This document shows, piece after piece, positions 1 through 6,002 of a DNA stretch of 8,057 bases (positions within the stretch are counted from its first letter, which is position 1; each line of letters begins with the position of its first letter). Source of the DNA: Dehalococcoidia bacterium (GTDB lineage Bacteria; Chloroflexota; Dehalococcoidia; Dehalococcoidales; E44-bin46); contig CP070810.1 in assembly GCA_020343755.1 (NCBI GenBank), forward strand, positions 901,746 through 909,802, read 5' to 3'. Both the position numbers and the translations under genes were made by a program. The notes below the pieces were generated by a model. It saw only the letters and a program-made list of their open reading frames with translations, made no database searches and was not told the origin of the DNA.

Positions 1-873
1 GCCTGGGGTTACCATCAAACGGACAATGCCACTGCCATCACGGGCAAAGATAGAGGCTGTCTTGGTTGCCCTCAAGAATTCAGCCACGTCAACTACTACC
101 CGCGTATTGTAGCTCTGGGGGATGAGCTGAGCATAATTGGGAAAAGTCCCCTGAACCAGCTGAGACACTAGCTCAATATTCTTGAGGTGAAACAGAGATT
201 GACTCTTATTAGGATTTACCATTATCTCAACCGGTTCCTCCTGGTCAGCCATAAGCCGATTTAGCTCAGCTAGGGTGCGGGCTGGAATAATGACCTCGGT
301 CTTCTGGCTAACCGGGGTGGCAAGGGATAATTTATATACTGCCAACCTAAAGCCATCAGCTGCTGCCAGCGTCACTAAGTCACCGTCAAACTCAGCATCA
401 ACACCGGTAAGTACCGGGCGAGACTCCTCTGTAGCAGCAGCAAAGACAACCTGAGTAATTCCCCGACGAAGGTGTTCTACCTCAACCTTGGTGGTAATGC
501 CCTCTTCAACCTTAGGTATCGGCGGGAAATCCTTAGCATCAACCCCGCTGATTCGTGCCTCAAATCGGGCACACTTCAGCTCCAGGGTCTTGGTCTGTGA
601 CGGGAGGTTAATATCAACCTTATCGTTGGGCAAAGAGTTAATAAACTCAGTGAGAAGTCGGGCGGGGACAGTAATTGCCCCTTCTTCCTCCACCTTAGCA
701 CCAATCCAACAGGTAATAGCCATTTCCAGATTGGTAGCCGCCAGCTTAAGCCGAGACTGGTCGGTGGCTAAGAGGACATTATTAGTTATAGGCAGAGTCG
801 TTCTAGTAGCTACCGCCCTCCCCACCACACTAAGCCCCCGGTTTAGATTATCCTGAAGACATGTTAGCCTCAT
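1..873 (-). CDS. dnaN: DNA polymerase III sliding clamp (beta subunit), C-terminus cut by window edge
   Basis: The beta clamp is a ring-shaped dimer that encircles DNA and tethers DNA polymerase III and repair factors. The visible 291 residues cover the first two clamp domains and the start of the third; the family is usually about 370 residues, so roughly 80 are missing beyond position 1. Hallmarks are the ISGVDAKDFPPIP stretch (residues 108-120) ending domain 1, SRPVLTGV (151-158) and AADGFRLA (171-178) in domain 2, and FPNYAQLIP (244-252) leading into domain 3. The start is ATG at 873, with a GGGGG SD core six bases upstream (880-884). It lies 65 bp behind moaC on the same strand; no dnaA is adjacent, which is unusual. 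Identification is secure from these motifs. Confidence 0.95.
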   Translation of the reverse strand, partial: MRLTCLQDNLNRGLSVVGRAVATRTTLPITNNVLLATDQSRLKLAATNLEMAITCWIGAKVEEEGAITVPARLLTEFINSLPNDKVDINLPSQTKTLELKCARFEARISGVDAKDFPPIPKVEEGITTKVEVEHLRRGITQVVFAAATEESRPVLTGVDAEFDGDLVTLAAADGFRLAVYKLSLATPVSQKTEVIIPARTLAELNRLMADQEEPVEIMVNPNKSQSLFHLKNIELVSQLVQGTFPNYAQLIPQSYNTRVVVDVAEFLRATKTASIFARDGSGIVRLMVTPG

Positions 874-938
874 AATACACCCCCAAAACTATATTCATCC
901 CTGTAACCGAGTAGTATATACTAAACTAATAATTAATT
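874..938 (-). promoter_or_regulatory. AT-rich moaC-dnaN spacer with 12-bp palindrome, possible dnaN promoter
   Basis: This spacer holds a perfect 12-bp palindrome, TAGTATATACTA (912-923). Read on the minus strand, TATACT (913-918) resembles a -10 box. A TTGAGT at the end of moaC could be a -35, but it sits 22 bp from TATACT; the 17-bp position instead gives the weaker TAGTAT. No intrinsic terminator separates moaC from dnaN. A private dnaN promoter or an operator is therefore possible but weakly supported. Confidence 0.3.
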
Positions 939-1415
939 CTACTCAAGAATGATTGCCCCGCTTTTGCCACCACTTTTTCTGATTAGCCGAATGCTCTCAA
1001 TTTGGATGCCCCTATCTACTGCTTTACACATATCATATATAGTCAAGGCAGCAACTGCAGTAGCAGTAAGCGCCTCCATCTCCACCCCCGTCTTACCTAT
1101 ACTCTTTACCACAGTGGTAATCTCCACAGTGCTATCCTCTTCATCCAAGCCGAACTCAATCTTAATATCCCCGATAAGAACTGGATGGCATAGGGGTATT
1201 ATATGCGGTGTTTGCTTGGCCGCCATAATACCAGCCAACCGGGCTACGGCTAAAACATCCCCCTTCTTCATCTCGCCTTTTTTCAACCGCTCAAGGCTAG
1301 AAGCCTTCATCCTCACTCTGCATTTGGCTACTGCCTCACGCTGGGTATCAGGCTTCCCGGTAACATCTACCATTTGAGGTAAACCTGATACATCCATATG
1401 CGTCAGCTCTTCCAC
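939..1415 (-). CDS. moaC: Cyclic pyranopterin monophosphate synthase MoaC
   Basis: MoaC acts after MoaA in molybdenum cofactor synthesis, converting 3',8-cyclo-7,8-dihydro-GTP to cyclic pyranopterin monophosphate in the cytoplasm. The 158-residue length is typical. Conserved blocks are MVDVTGK (15-21), KKGDVLAVARLAGI (50-63), PLCHP with H77 (74-78), GVEMEALTA (110-118) and YDMCKAVDR (127-135). D128 and K131, together with H77 and the K50/K51 pair, match the family's active-site residues. The start is GTG at 1415; an AGGGGG SD (1422-1427) sits six bases upstream, inside the end of moaA. Only two bases separate it from the moaA stop, so the two genes are surely cotranscribed and probably translationally coupled. 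Confidence 0.97.
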   Translation of the reverse strand: MEELTHMDVSGLPQMVDVTGKPDTQREAVAKCRVRMKASSLERLKKGEMKKGDVLAVARLAGIMAAKQTPHIIPLCHPVLIGDIKIEFGLDEEDSTVEITTVVKSIGKTGVEMEALTATAVAALTIYDMCKAVDRGIQIESIRLIRKSGGKSGAIILE

Positions 1416-1417
1416 AA

Positions 1418-2404
1418 TTAACCCCCTACTTGAGTCATTGGTCGGTCTTTAGGTACATAGCCCTCTGCCAGGTGATGACGCAATGGCTTATCAGCCACTG
1501 CTGACTCGATCAGCTGTTTCAGCCCAGCTGAAGATATACCGCCACGCAGGGGCTGCTTCAGGTCCACTTCATCATCAGCTAATAAACACGGGCGCAGCCT
1601 ACCATCAGCGGTAAGCCGTAGCCGATTACAATGAAAGCAGAAGTGCTCACTAACTGGGGTGATAAAGCCAATAGTGCCCCTGGCGTGAGGAAAACGGAAA
1701 TACTTGGCCGGTCCATTACCAACACTGGGCAGGCAGGGCTCTAATTTACCCAATAGTTCAAGTCGCTTTCTCATATCACTGACTGAGACAAAATATGAGG
1801 CTGTGGTGCACACCCCAGCAATAGGCATAAACTCAATAAAGCGCACATGCCACTCCTCATTGATAGTCTTAGCCGCGAAATCAAGAAGCTCATCGTCATT
1901 AATGCCAAACATAACCACCATGTTAAGCTTAACCGGATTAAGCCCGACCGACCTAGCAACCTTAATACCTTCCAGCACATCGTCAAGATTAAGGCTACCC
2001 CGAGTAATGAACTTAAATTTGCCTGACTTAAGGGTATCTAGGCTTATATTAACTCGTTTTAGGCCGGCTTGCTTCAGTTCAGCGGCATAACGACCGAGCA
2101 AGGTACCGTTTGTGGTCAAGGAAATATCATCTATGGCGTCTATTTGGGCCAACATCTGTACCAGCTCAGTCAGCCTTGACCTCACCAGAGGTTCGCCACC
2201 GGTGAGCCTCACCTTATTTATACCCAGCTCAGCGGCTGCCCGAGCTATGGTATAGATTTCCTCATAGGTAAGAATATCACGGTGAGACGTTAGCTGCACG
2301 CCATCGGCTGGCATGCAATAGATACAGCGTAGATTGCAGCGGTCGGTTACCGAGATACGCAAATAGTTTATCGGACGCTGGAAGGAATCATAAAGTCCAG
2401 TCAT
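1418..2404 (-). CDS. moaA: GTP 3',8-cyclase MoaA (radical SAM)
   Basis: MoaA uses two 4Fe-4S clusters and S-adenosylmethionine to rearrange GTP to 3',8-cyclo-7,8-dihydro-GTP, the first step of molybdenum cofactor synthesis. The radical SAM CxxxCxxC motif is C23/C27/C30 (CNLRCIYC). The LTGGEPL stretch (67-73) is the SAM-binding GGEP motif. The second, substrate-side cluster is C256/C259/C273 (CFHCNRLRLTADGRLRPC). The protein ends in Gly-Gly, as active MoaA proteins do. At 328 residues it is full length. The ATG start has GAGG seven bases upstream and overlaps the 3' end of rdgB by 17 bases. Neither moaB, moaD nor moaE is in this window, so the rest of the pathway must lie elsewhere. Confidence 0.97.
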   Translation of the reverse strand: MTGLYDSFQRPINYLRISVTDRCNLRCIYCMPADGVQLTSHRDILTYEEIYTIARAAAELGINKVRLTGGEPLVRSRLTELVQMLAQIDAIDDISLTTNGTLLGRYAAELKQAGLKRVNISLDTLKSGKFKFITRGSLNLDDVLEGIKVARSVGLNPVKLNMVVMFGINDDELLDFAAKTINEEWHVRFIEFMPIAGVCTTASYFVSVSDMRKRLELLGKLEPCLPSVGNGPAKYFRFPHARGTIGFITPVSEHFCFHCNRLRLTADGRLRPCLLADDEVDLKQPLRGGISSAGLKQLIESAVADKPLRHHLAEGYVPKDRPMTQVGG

Positions 2405-2999
2405 AGCCTAACCTCTTCAGCACTTGGGGCACTTTCCTGGCTGCCTGCCCTCGATGGCTAACCTGGTTTTTGATTTCCAAAGTTAATTCAGCCATTGTCT
2501 TACCTAACTCAGGGAGGTAGAAGATTGGGTCATAGCCAAAACCCTGCTCTCCCCTGGGCTCAAAGGTTATAACACCAAGACACTCCCCGGAGCAAAACTC
2601 AACCTTACCCTCGGGTGTAGCGATAGCAATGACACACCTGAAACGGGCAGAGCGCTTCTCCCACGGCACCCCCTCAAGCTTTGCCAATAAGTAACTAATT
2701 CTATCACTATCTGAAGCCTTTTCACCGGCATAGCGAGCTGATAGCCGACCGGGTTCACCACCTAACACATCAACCTCCAGCCCCGAATCATCAGCCAAAG
2801 CTAATAGCTGACTCTCAGCAGCCAAGGCCGTTGCCTTTAATCTGGCATTCTCCTCCAAGCTCTCGCCTACCTCATTAACAATAATATCTATGCCCAGCTC
2901 CGCCGAGGTAACCAGCTTAAAGGGAAGGTTTCGCAGTAAATCCCTATACTCGCGTACCTTAGCTTCATTATTTGTTGCCAGGAATAGCTTGTACCGCAA
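2388..2999 (-). CDS. rdgB: XTP/dITP diphosphatase (RdgB/HAM1 family)
   Basis: This house-cleaning pyrophosphatase hydrolyses non-canonical purine triphosphates (dITP, ITP, XTP) to monophosphates, keeping deaminated bases out of DNA and RNA. The 203 residues match the usual length. Signatures in order are LATNNEAKVRE (7-17), ESLEENARLKA (47-57), LADDSGLEVD with D70/D71 (68-77), GEPGRLSARYAG (81-92), GFGYDPIF (153-160) and SHRGQA (181-186). The start is TTG at 2999: an in-frame TAG lies immediately upstream, GGAG is placed five bases before it, and no other early start codon fits. It precedes moaA with a 17-base overlap and lies 25 bases after the GYD-domain gene. Confidence 0.95.
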   Translation of the reverse strand: MRYKLFLATNNEAKVREYRDLLRNLPFKLVTSAELGIDIIVNEVGESLEENARLKATALAAESQLLALADDSGLEVDVLGGEPGRLSARYAGEKASDSDRISYLLAKLEGVPWEKRSARFRCVIAIATPEGKVEFCSGECLGVITFEPRGEQGFGYDPIFYLPELGKTMAELTLEIKNQVSHRGQAARKVPQVLKRLGYDWTL

Positions 3000-3024
3000 C
3001 TAGACTCCAGAATCAGTAATTGTC

Positions 3025-3306
3025 TCAGGGTTTACCAATAAACTCGTCGAGAGTCAAGGCAGCCATAGTCATAGTCTGTAATGTACCTCTTGAGCCCAGC
3101 TCCATAGCGACCTTAGATATAGTGATGTTGTCCGGTGCTTCCAAGATATTGACAAAATCATACGGCCCTAAAAGGGAATACTGGGCTAGTATCTTGACTC
3201 CCATGGCCTCGACCTCTTTATTCACCTCTCTGATTCTCTGTGGCTTTTGTTTTACCGTCTTCCTGCCCTCATCAGTTAAAGTAGTCAACATAACATAGAT
3301 CGCCAT
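3025..3306 (-). CDS. GYD-domain protein of unknown function
   Basis: This small soluble protein (93 residues) matches the GYD family, named for a Gly-Tyr-Asp motif; here the motif reads GPYDFVNILEAPD (residues 42-54). The fold is expected to be a ferredoxin-like alpha/beta barrel half. Supporting features are an N-terminal strand (AIYVMLTTLT), a basic amphipathic helix (about 12-32) and a C-terminal TMTMAALTLDEF segment. No catalytic function is established for the family and none can be read here. I start at ATG 3306 because GGAGGTGAG (3311-3319) lies just upstream at ideal spacing. An in-frame GTG at 3321 would add five residues but would consume that SD. It sits between fbp and rdgB on the same strand, with a 107-bp leader. 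Confidence 0.82.
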   Translation of the reverse strand: MAIYVMLTTLTDEGRKTVKQKPQRIREVNKEVEAMGVKILAQYSLLGPYDFVNILEAPDNITISKVAMELGSRGTLQTMTMAALTLDEFIGKP

Positions 3307-3310
3307 TTCC

Positions 3311-3319
3311 CTCACCTCC
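3311..3319 (-). promoter_or_regulatory. Shine-Dalgarno sequence fixing the GYD gene start
   Basis: On the minus strand this reads GGAGGTGAG, near-perfect complementarity to the 16S 3' end. Its GGAGG core is eight bases before ATG 3306. This selects the ATG over the in-frame GTG at 3321, which begins within and upstream of the SD. Confidence 0.8.
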
Positions 3320-3336
3320 ACTTAAATTTATAAAAT

Positions 3337-3368
3337 ATAGGGTGAACTCAATAAGCTCCTTCCCCTAT
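3337..3368 (-). terminator. Stem-loop between fbp and the GYD gene (possible weak terminator)
   Basis: A two-part hairpin: the outer stem ATAGGG/CCCTAT (3337-3342 with 3363-3368) is six perfect pairs. The inner stem GAACT/AGCTC (3344-3348 with 3354-3358) is five pairs including one G-U, around a five-base loop. An asymmetric internal loop separates the stems. On the minus strand it is followed by an A/T-rich tract (ATTTTATAAATTT) rather than a clean U run. It could be a weak terminator, a processing site or a promoter-proximal structure for the GYD gene. The rest of the 107-bp spacer holds nothing else recognisable. Confidence 0.35.
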
Positions 3369-3413
3369 TTAAATGTTGGAGGCATTTCCCAAATAATAAC
3401 CCCCGCCATCTAT

Positions 3414-4511
3414 TTAATCAAGGTCAATAAACCTCCCCTCTAATTTTCTCGCCACTTGAGGCATAGTGGTGTATTCCATCTCCTCCAGTGGTAGACGGTG
3501 TGGCTCAAAAGGACCGTGACGACGCAGAAAATCAGCGATATCGCTGGCTTGCTGGCGAGCGTTATCAAACGACTTGTCAGCAAACATATCACGAGGTCCA
3601 ACAAGCTTGCCACCCGATAGTTGAAAACCAAGAGATGTGACTCGGGGTGGACCATCAAAGCGGGTCGGGGTGCTATCTACAATAGCTACCGGCATAAGAG
3701 GACCATGATGAGAGCCCCGCATCCACCCCTCTACCAGTAAAGGCAAGGTAAATGGCTCCAGAACCTCTCCTACCGCTGGGAATTGACCCTGAGAGCGAAC
3801 AATACACACCGGGTCATCCTTACCCACATATCGTCCGGCCATTAGAGACAGTCGCTGGGTAGAAGATGCAGCCGCTATCTCTCCAGTTTCCCGATGATAG
3901 ACTGCCTTTACCATATAGCGTGAAGGCGCCCCTATAAAGACCAGCAGGTCATAAATCTCCTCAGGGGCATTGAAGGTTATCTTCTTATGTTCCTTTACAT
4001 CATGCACCTCAAAGGTAAAGCCGCTATGCATATTGGAGGCGATAACTAGCCCGATGGTATTAAATGGGTCAGCAAATATCTTGTACAGTGGCATATTCCA
4101 TGCCCCAGCCGAGGTCTTGTCAGCCATAAAGATTATAATAGTCTCAGCAGCCCGCTCCTCAAACTCCATCTCAGCTACCCCAGGACCCAACCCCTTTACT
4201 GTGCCGGTAAAGGCATCCGACAGCAAATCCTGACCAGCGCCGTGGAGCTTTAACTTCTTAGCCACCTGGGTACAGTCAACAAAGGTGCCCCAGGCAAGCT
4301 TATGAATTTTTTCACTATCCTCAGCCTGCTGGTGGGTCATAATCAGTTGCAGGTCATCACCGCACTTGGTTACATGATAGTCAATCAGTAGCCCCTCTCC
4401 TTTAGCCTTAGCCAAGTTTTCATCAGCCTTGGCTAAGACATCGGGGTGAGATTCAGAATGCCCTACATAACCGCCAATATCAGCCTTGATTACACTCAGT
4501 GTGATAGTCAT
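3414..4511 (-). CDS. fbp: Bifunctional fructose-1,6-bisphosphate aldolase/phosphatase (class V FBPase)
   Basis: This enzyme condenses dihydroxyacetone phosphate with glyceraldehyde-3-phosphate and then dephosphorylates the product to fructose-6-phosphate, making gluconeogenesis unidirectional. It is common in archaea and found in some deep-branching or anaerobic bacteria. At 365 residues it is slightly shorter than archaeal forms. All key positions appear, offset by one from the Sulfolobus numbering: Schiff-base K231 and Y228 (GRYVGKDDPV), Y347 (EEMEYTTMP), and probable Mg ligands D11, H18, D52, D53, Q94, D131, D232 and D233. Thus both activities should be intact. The ATG start has an AGGAGGG SD (4516-4522) at good spacing. 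It lies 26 bases after cobO on the same strand. The gene symbol follows common annotation use. Confidence 0.95.
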   Translation of the reverse strand: MTITLSVIKADIGGYVGHSESHPDVLAKADENLAKAKGEGLLIDYHVTKCGDDLQLIMTHQQAEDSEKIHKLAWGTFVDCTQVAKKLKLHGAGQDLLSDAFTGTVKGLGPGVAEMEFEERAAETIIIFMADKTSAGAWNMPLYKIFADPFNTIGLVIASNMHSGFTFEVHDVKEHKKITFNAPEEIYDLLVFIGAPSRYMVKAVYHRETGEIAAASSTQRLSLMAGRYVGKDDPVCIVRSQGQFPAVGEVLEPFTLPLLVEGWMRGSHHGPLMPVAIVDSTPTRFDGPPRVTSLGFQLSGGKLVGPRDMFADKSFDNARQQASDIADFLRRHGPFEPHRLPLEEMEYTTMPQVARKLEGRFIDLD

Positions 4512-4537
4512 GATTCCCTCCTTTACTTTATAGCTTT

Positions 4538-5101
4538 CTAATACTCGATCCCTTTTCGCGCCTTCGTCCCTTCATCGTAAGGGTGCTTAATCTTCAGCAT
4601 CTCAGTAACCAAGTCTGCCAGTTGGATTAGTTTGGTATCAGCCTTACGACCGGTGAGGATAAGCTCCACATTCCGTGGCTTATCCCCGATAAGCTTAATT
4701 ACTTTGTCCAATTCAACCAGCTGCCAGGCTACCGCTAAATTAACCTCATCCAGCACCACTAGGTCGTAGCTACCACTTAGTACAGCCTCACGGGCAGCAG
4801 CCAAAGCCTGCCTTGCCTGCTCTTTTTCCTCTGGCTTAATATTAGTCGGGTCAATGAACTGCTGACTGCCAAACCTAGCTATTTTGACATTAGGTAACTG
4901 AGACAGGATTTTGCATTCCCCATAAGGGTAATCGCCCTTCATAAAGAAAACAACACATACCTTCAGGCCATGCCCCAAGGCTCGGATTACTGCCCCCAGT
5001 GCAGCTGTAGTCTTGCCCTTACCATCGCCAGTGAAGACCTGAACTAAACCCCTAGAGAAGGGGCCTGACGATGAACTTCGTTGTGATATCTGTTCCGTCA
5101 A
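4538..5101 (-). CDS. cobO: Cob(I)yrinic acid a,c-diamide / corrinoid adenosyltransferase
   Basis: This CobA/CobO/BtuR-family enzyme uses ATP to adenosylate reduced corrinoids, giving adenosylcobalamin or its precursors in synthesis or salvage. The 187 residues fit the family. The P-loop is GDGKGKTT (25-32), a Walker B-like VVLDEV with D118/E119 is at 115-120, ILTGRKA is at 148-154, and the family-typical C-terminus HPYDEGTKARKGIEY is at 173-187. The start is TTG at 5101: an in-frame TAG lies 12 bases upstream, GAGG is six bases upstream, and no better start precedes the P-loop. It heads the minus-strand run and has its own promoter (5140-5168). No other cobalamin genes are nearby, and the short leader has no room for a cobalamin riboswitch. 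Confidence 0.95.
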   Translation of the reverse strand: MTEQISQRSSSSGPFSRGLVQVFTGDGKGKTTAALGAVIRALGHGLKVCVVFFMKGDYPYGECKILSQLPNVKIARFGSQQFIDPTNIKPEEKEQARQALAAAREAVLSGSYDLVVLDEVNLAVAWQLVELDKVIKLIGDKPRNVELILTGRKADTKLIQLADLVTEMLKIKHPYDEGTKARKGIEY

Positions 5102-5139
5102 TGAAAGCCTCTAACAAAAATTGGGGCGATGACAGTGAC

Positions 5140-5168
5140 AGTCTAACAACCCCACCCAGCCATGTCAA
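5140..5168 (-). promoter_or_regulatory. sigma70-type promoter for cobO
   Basis: On the minus strand a perfect TTGACA -35 (5163-5168) is followed by a 17-bp spacer and TAGACT as -10 (5140-5145, four of six consensus bases). Transcription would start near 5133, giving a leader of about 30 bases before the TTG start. A direct repeat of TGACAG just downstream (about 5130-5141) overlaps the -10 and could be an operator, but that is speculative. Confidence 0.65.
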
Positions 5169-5189
5169 GAAACAAGCTAAAAGTAAATA

Positions 5190-5218
5190 TTGTTACCACA
5201 GCACAATAGTGATATGAT
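5190..5218 (+). promoter_or_regulatory. Extended -10 sigma70-type promoter for hisA-hisI
   Basis: TTGTTA (-35, 5190-5195), a 17-bp spacer, then TATGAT (-10, 5213-5218, five of six consensus bases) preceded by TGA, forming an extended -10. The start of transcription would be near 5225, with a leader of about 45 bases. The -35 boxes of this and the divergent cobO promoter are only 21 bp apart, so the two RNA polymerase sites may compete. Confidence 0.65.
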
Positions 5219-5250
5219 AATGCTCGTTGATGCCACAAAATTCATAAGCG

Positions 5251-5258
5251 GGAAGGAG
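5251..5258 (+). promoter_or_regulatory. Shine-Dalgarno sequence of hisA, upstream of an ATA start
   Basis: GGAAGGAG is a strong SD and lies 11 bases before the ATA codon at 5270. It has no in-frame ATG, GTG or TTG at usable distance downstream. It is therefore the main evidence that hisA translation begins in this place despite the unusual codon. Confidence 0.7.
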
Positions 5259-5269
5259 AAAAGACTACC

Positions 5270-5983
5270 ATAGAGATAATCCCGGCTATAGACCTTAGAC
5301 AGGGTAGGTGCGTTCGCCTCTATCAGGGTGACTATAATCAGGAAACAATATACTCTGATGACCCGGTAGAAGTAGCTCTAGAGTGGCAATCACGGGGAGC
5401 ACCAAGATTACACATTGTTGACCTCGATGGTGCCGCTAGTGGTGAGCTGGGCAATTTAGACATTATTACCCAAATAGCTAATGTAATATTAATTCCTACC
5501 CAACTGGGTGGTGGCATCCGCCATCTGGAAACGGTAGAGCAATTACTTAAAGCTGGTATAGAGCGTGTCATCCTAGGTACAGCTGCTGTGGAAGACCCTA
5601 AGCTAATTAAAGAGGCATGCCGTAATTTCAGCGAGTCTATTATTGTTAGTATTGACGCCCGTGAGGGATACGTTGCTATACGTGGTTGGCATCAAGATAC
5701 CGAACTAAAGGCTGTCGAATTTGCCAAATCTATGGTACAACTCGGGATAAAGCGTTTTATTTACACCGACATTAATCGTGACGGTACCCTGACCGAGCCT
5801 AATTTTGCTGCTATCTTTGAGCTGGTCAATACCATCAGGATACCTATCATTGCTGCTGGAGGCATTTCCTCACTAACCCATCTCAAAATGTTGAAGCAGC
5901 TTGGCGTAGAGGGCGCTATAATAGGCAAGGCACTTTATACCGGAGACATCAACCTAAAACAAGCCCTAGCCGCCGTTAGTTGA
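5270..5983 (+). CDS. hisA: Phosphoribosylformimino-5-aminoimidazole carboxamide ribotide isomerase (HisA), apparent ATA start
   Basis: HisA is a TIM-barrel isomerase of histidine biosynthesis, converting ProFAR to PRFAR by an Amadori rearrangement. Read from ATA 5270 it has 237 residues, the normal family length. Motifs are EIIPAIDLRQGRCVRLYQGD (2-21) with catalytic D8, HIVDLDGA (48-55), LGGGIR (79-84), SIDAREG with catalytic D129 (127-133), YTDINRDGT (165-173) and AAGGISS (195-201). The frame is open back to a TGA at 5228 but contains no ATG, GTG or TTG between that stop and GTG 5588, which lies deep inside the protein. The ATA coincides with the expected Met of homologues (M-E-I-I-P-A-I-D). 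So it is a rare AUA start, a recent ATG-to-ATA change, or a sequence error; the rest is intact. It is followed by hisI. Confidence 0.9.
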   Translation: MEIIPAIDLRQGRCVRLYQGDYNQETIYSDDPVEVALEWQSRGAPRLHIVDLDGAASGELGNLDIITQIANVILIPTQLGGGIRHLETVEQLLKAGIERVILGTAAVEDPKLIKEACRNFSESIIVSIDAREGYVAIRGWHQDTELKAVEFAKSMVQLGIKRFIYTDINRDGTLTEPNFAAIFELVNTIRIPIIAAGGISSLTHLKMLKQLGVEGAIIGKALYTGDINLKQALAAVS

Positions 5984-5992
5984 ATTGAGAAA

Positions 5993-5998
5993 GAGGAG
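5993..5998 (+). promoter_or_regulatory. Shine-Dalgarno sequence selecting the hisI TTG start
   Basis: GAGGAG lies four bases before TTG 6003. The other in-frame TTG, at 5985, is one base after the hisA stop and has no SD in front of it, so 6003 is preferred. Confidence 0.6.
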
Positions 5999-6002
5999 AA
6001 GG

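Noticed and set aside
488..856. 122-codon plus-strand ORF opposite dnaN
   Set aside because: It is antisense to conserved DnaN coding sequence and has low-complexity Ser/Leu-rich composition, no SD and no family match.
949..1377. 142-codon plus-strand ORF opposite moaC
   Set aside because: It is the antisense shadow of a clearly conserved moaC. It has no SD or recognisable domain.
1704..2090. 128-codon plus-strand ORF opposite moaA
   Set aside because: It is a shadow of the radical SAM gene, without an SD or recognisable motifs.
2388..2420. Molybdenum cofactor riboswitch before moaA
   Set aside because: moaA overlaps the coding end of rdgB, so there is no untranslated leader to hold one.
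5102..5269. Cobalamin riboswitch upstream of cobO
   Set aside because: The predicted cobO leader is only about 30 bases. No B12-box-like core or multi-stem region is visible, and a B12 riboswitch needs far more sequence.
5338..5571. 77-codon minus-strand ORF inside hisA
   Set aside because: It lies opposite the conserved HisA N-terminal half, which encodes IDL, VDLDGA and GGGIR motifs. The plus-strand reading is clearly the real one.
5588..5983. Truncated HisA starting at GTG 5588
   Set aside because: The same frame upstream encodes all N-terminal HisA motifs, including catalytic D8, and it follows a good promoter and SD. The short form is a start-calling artefact.
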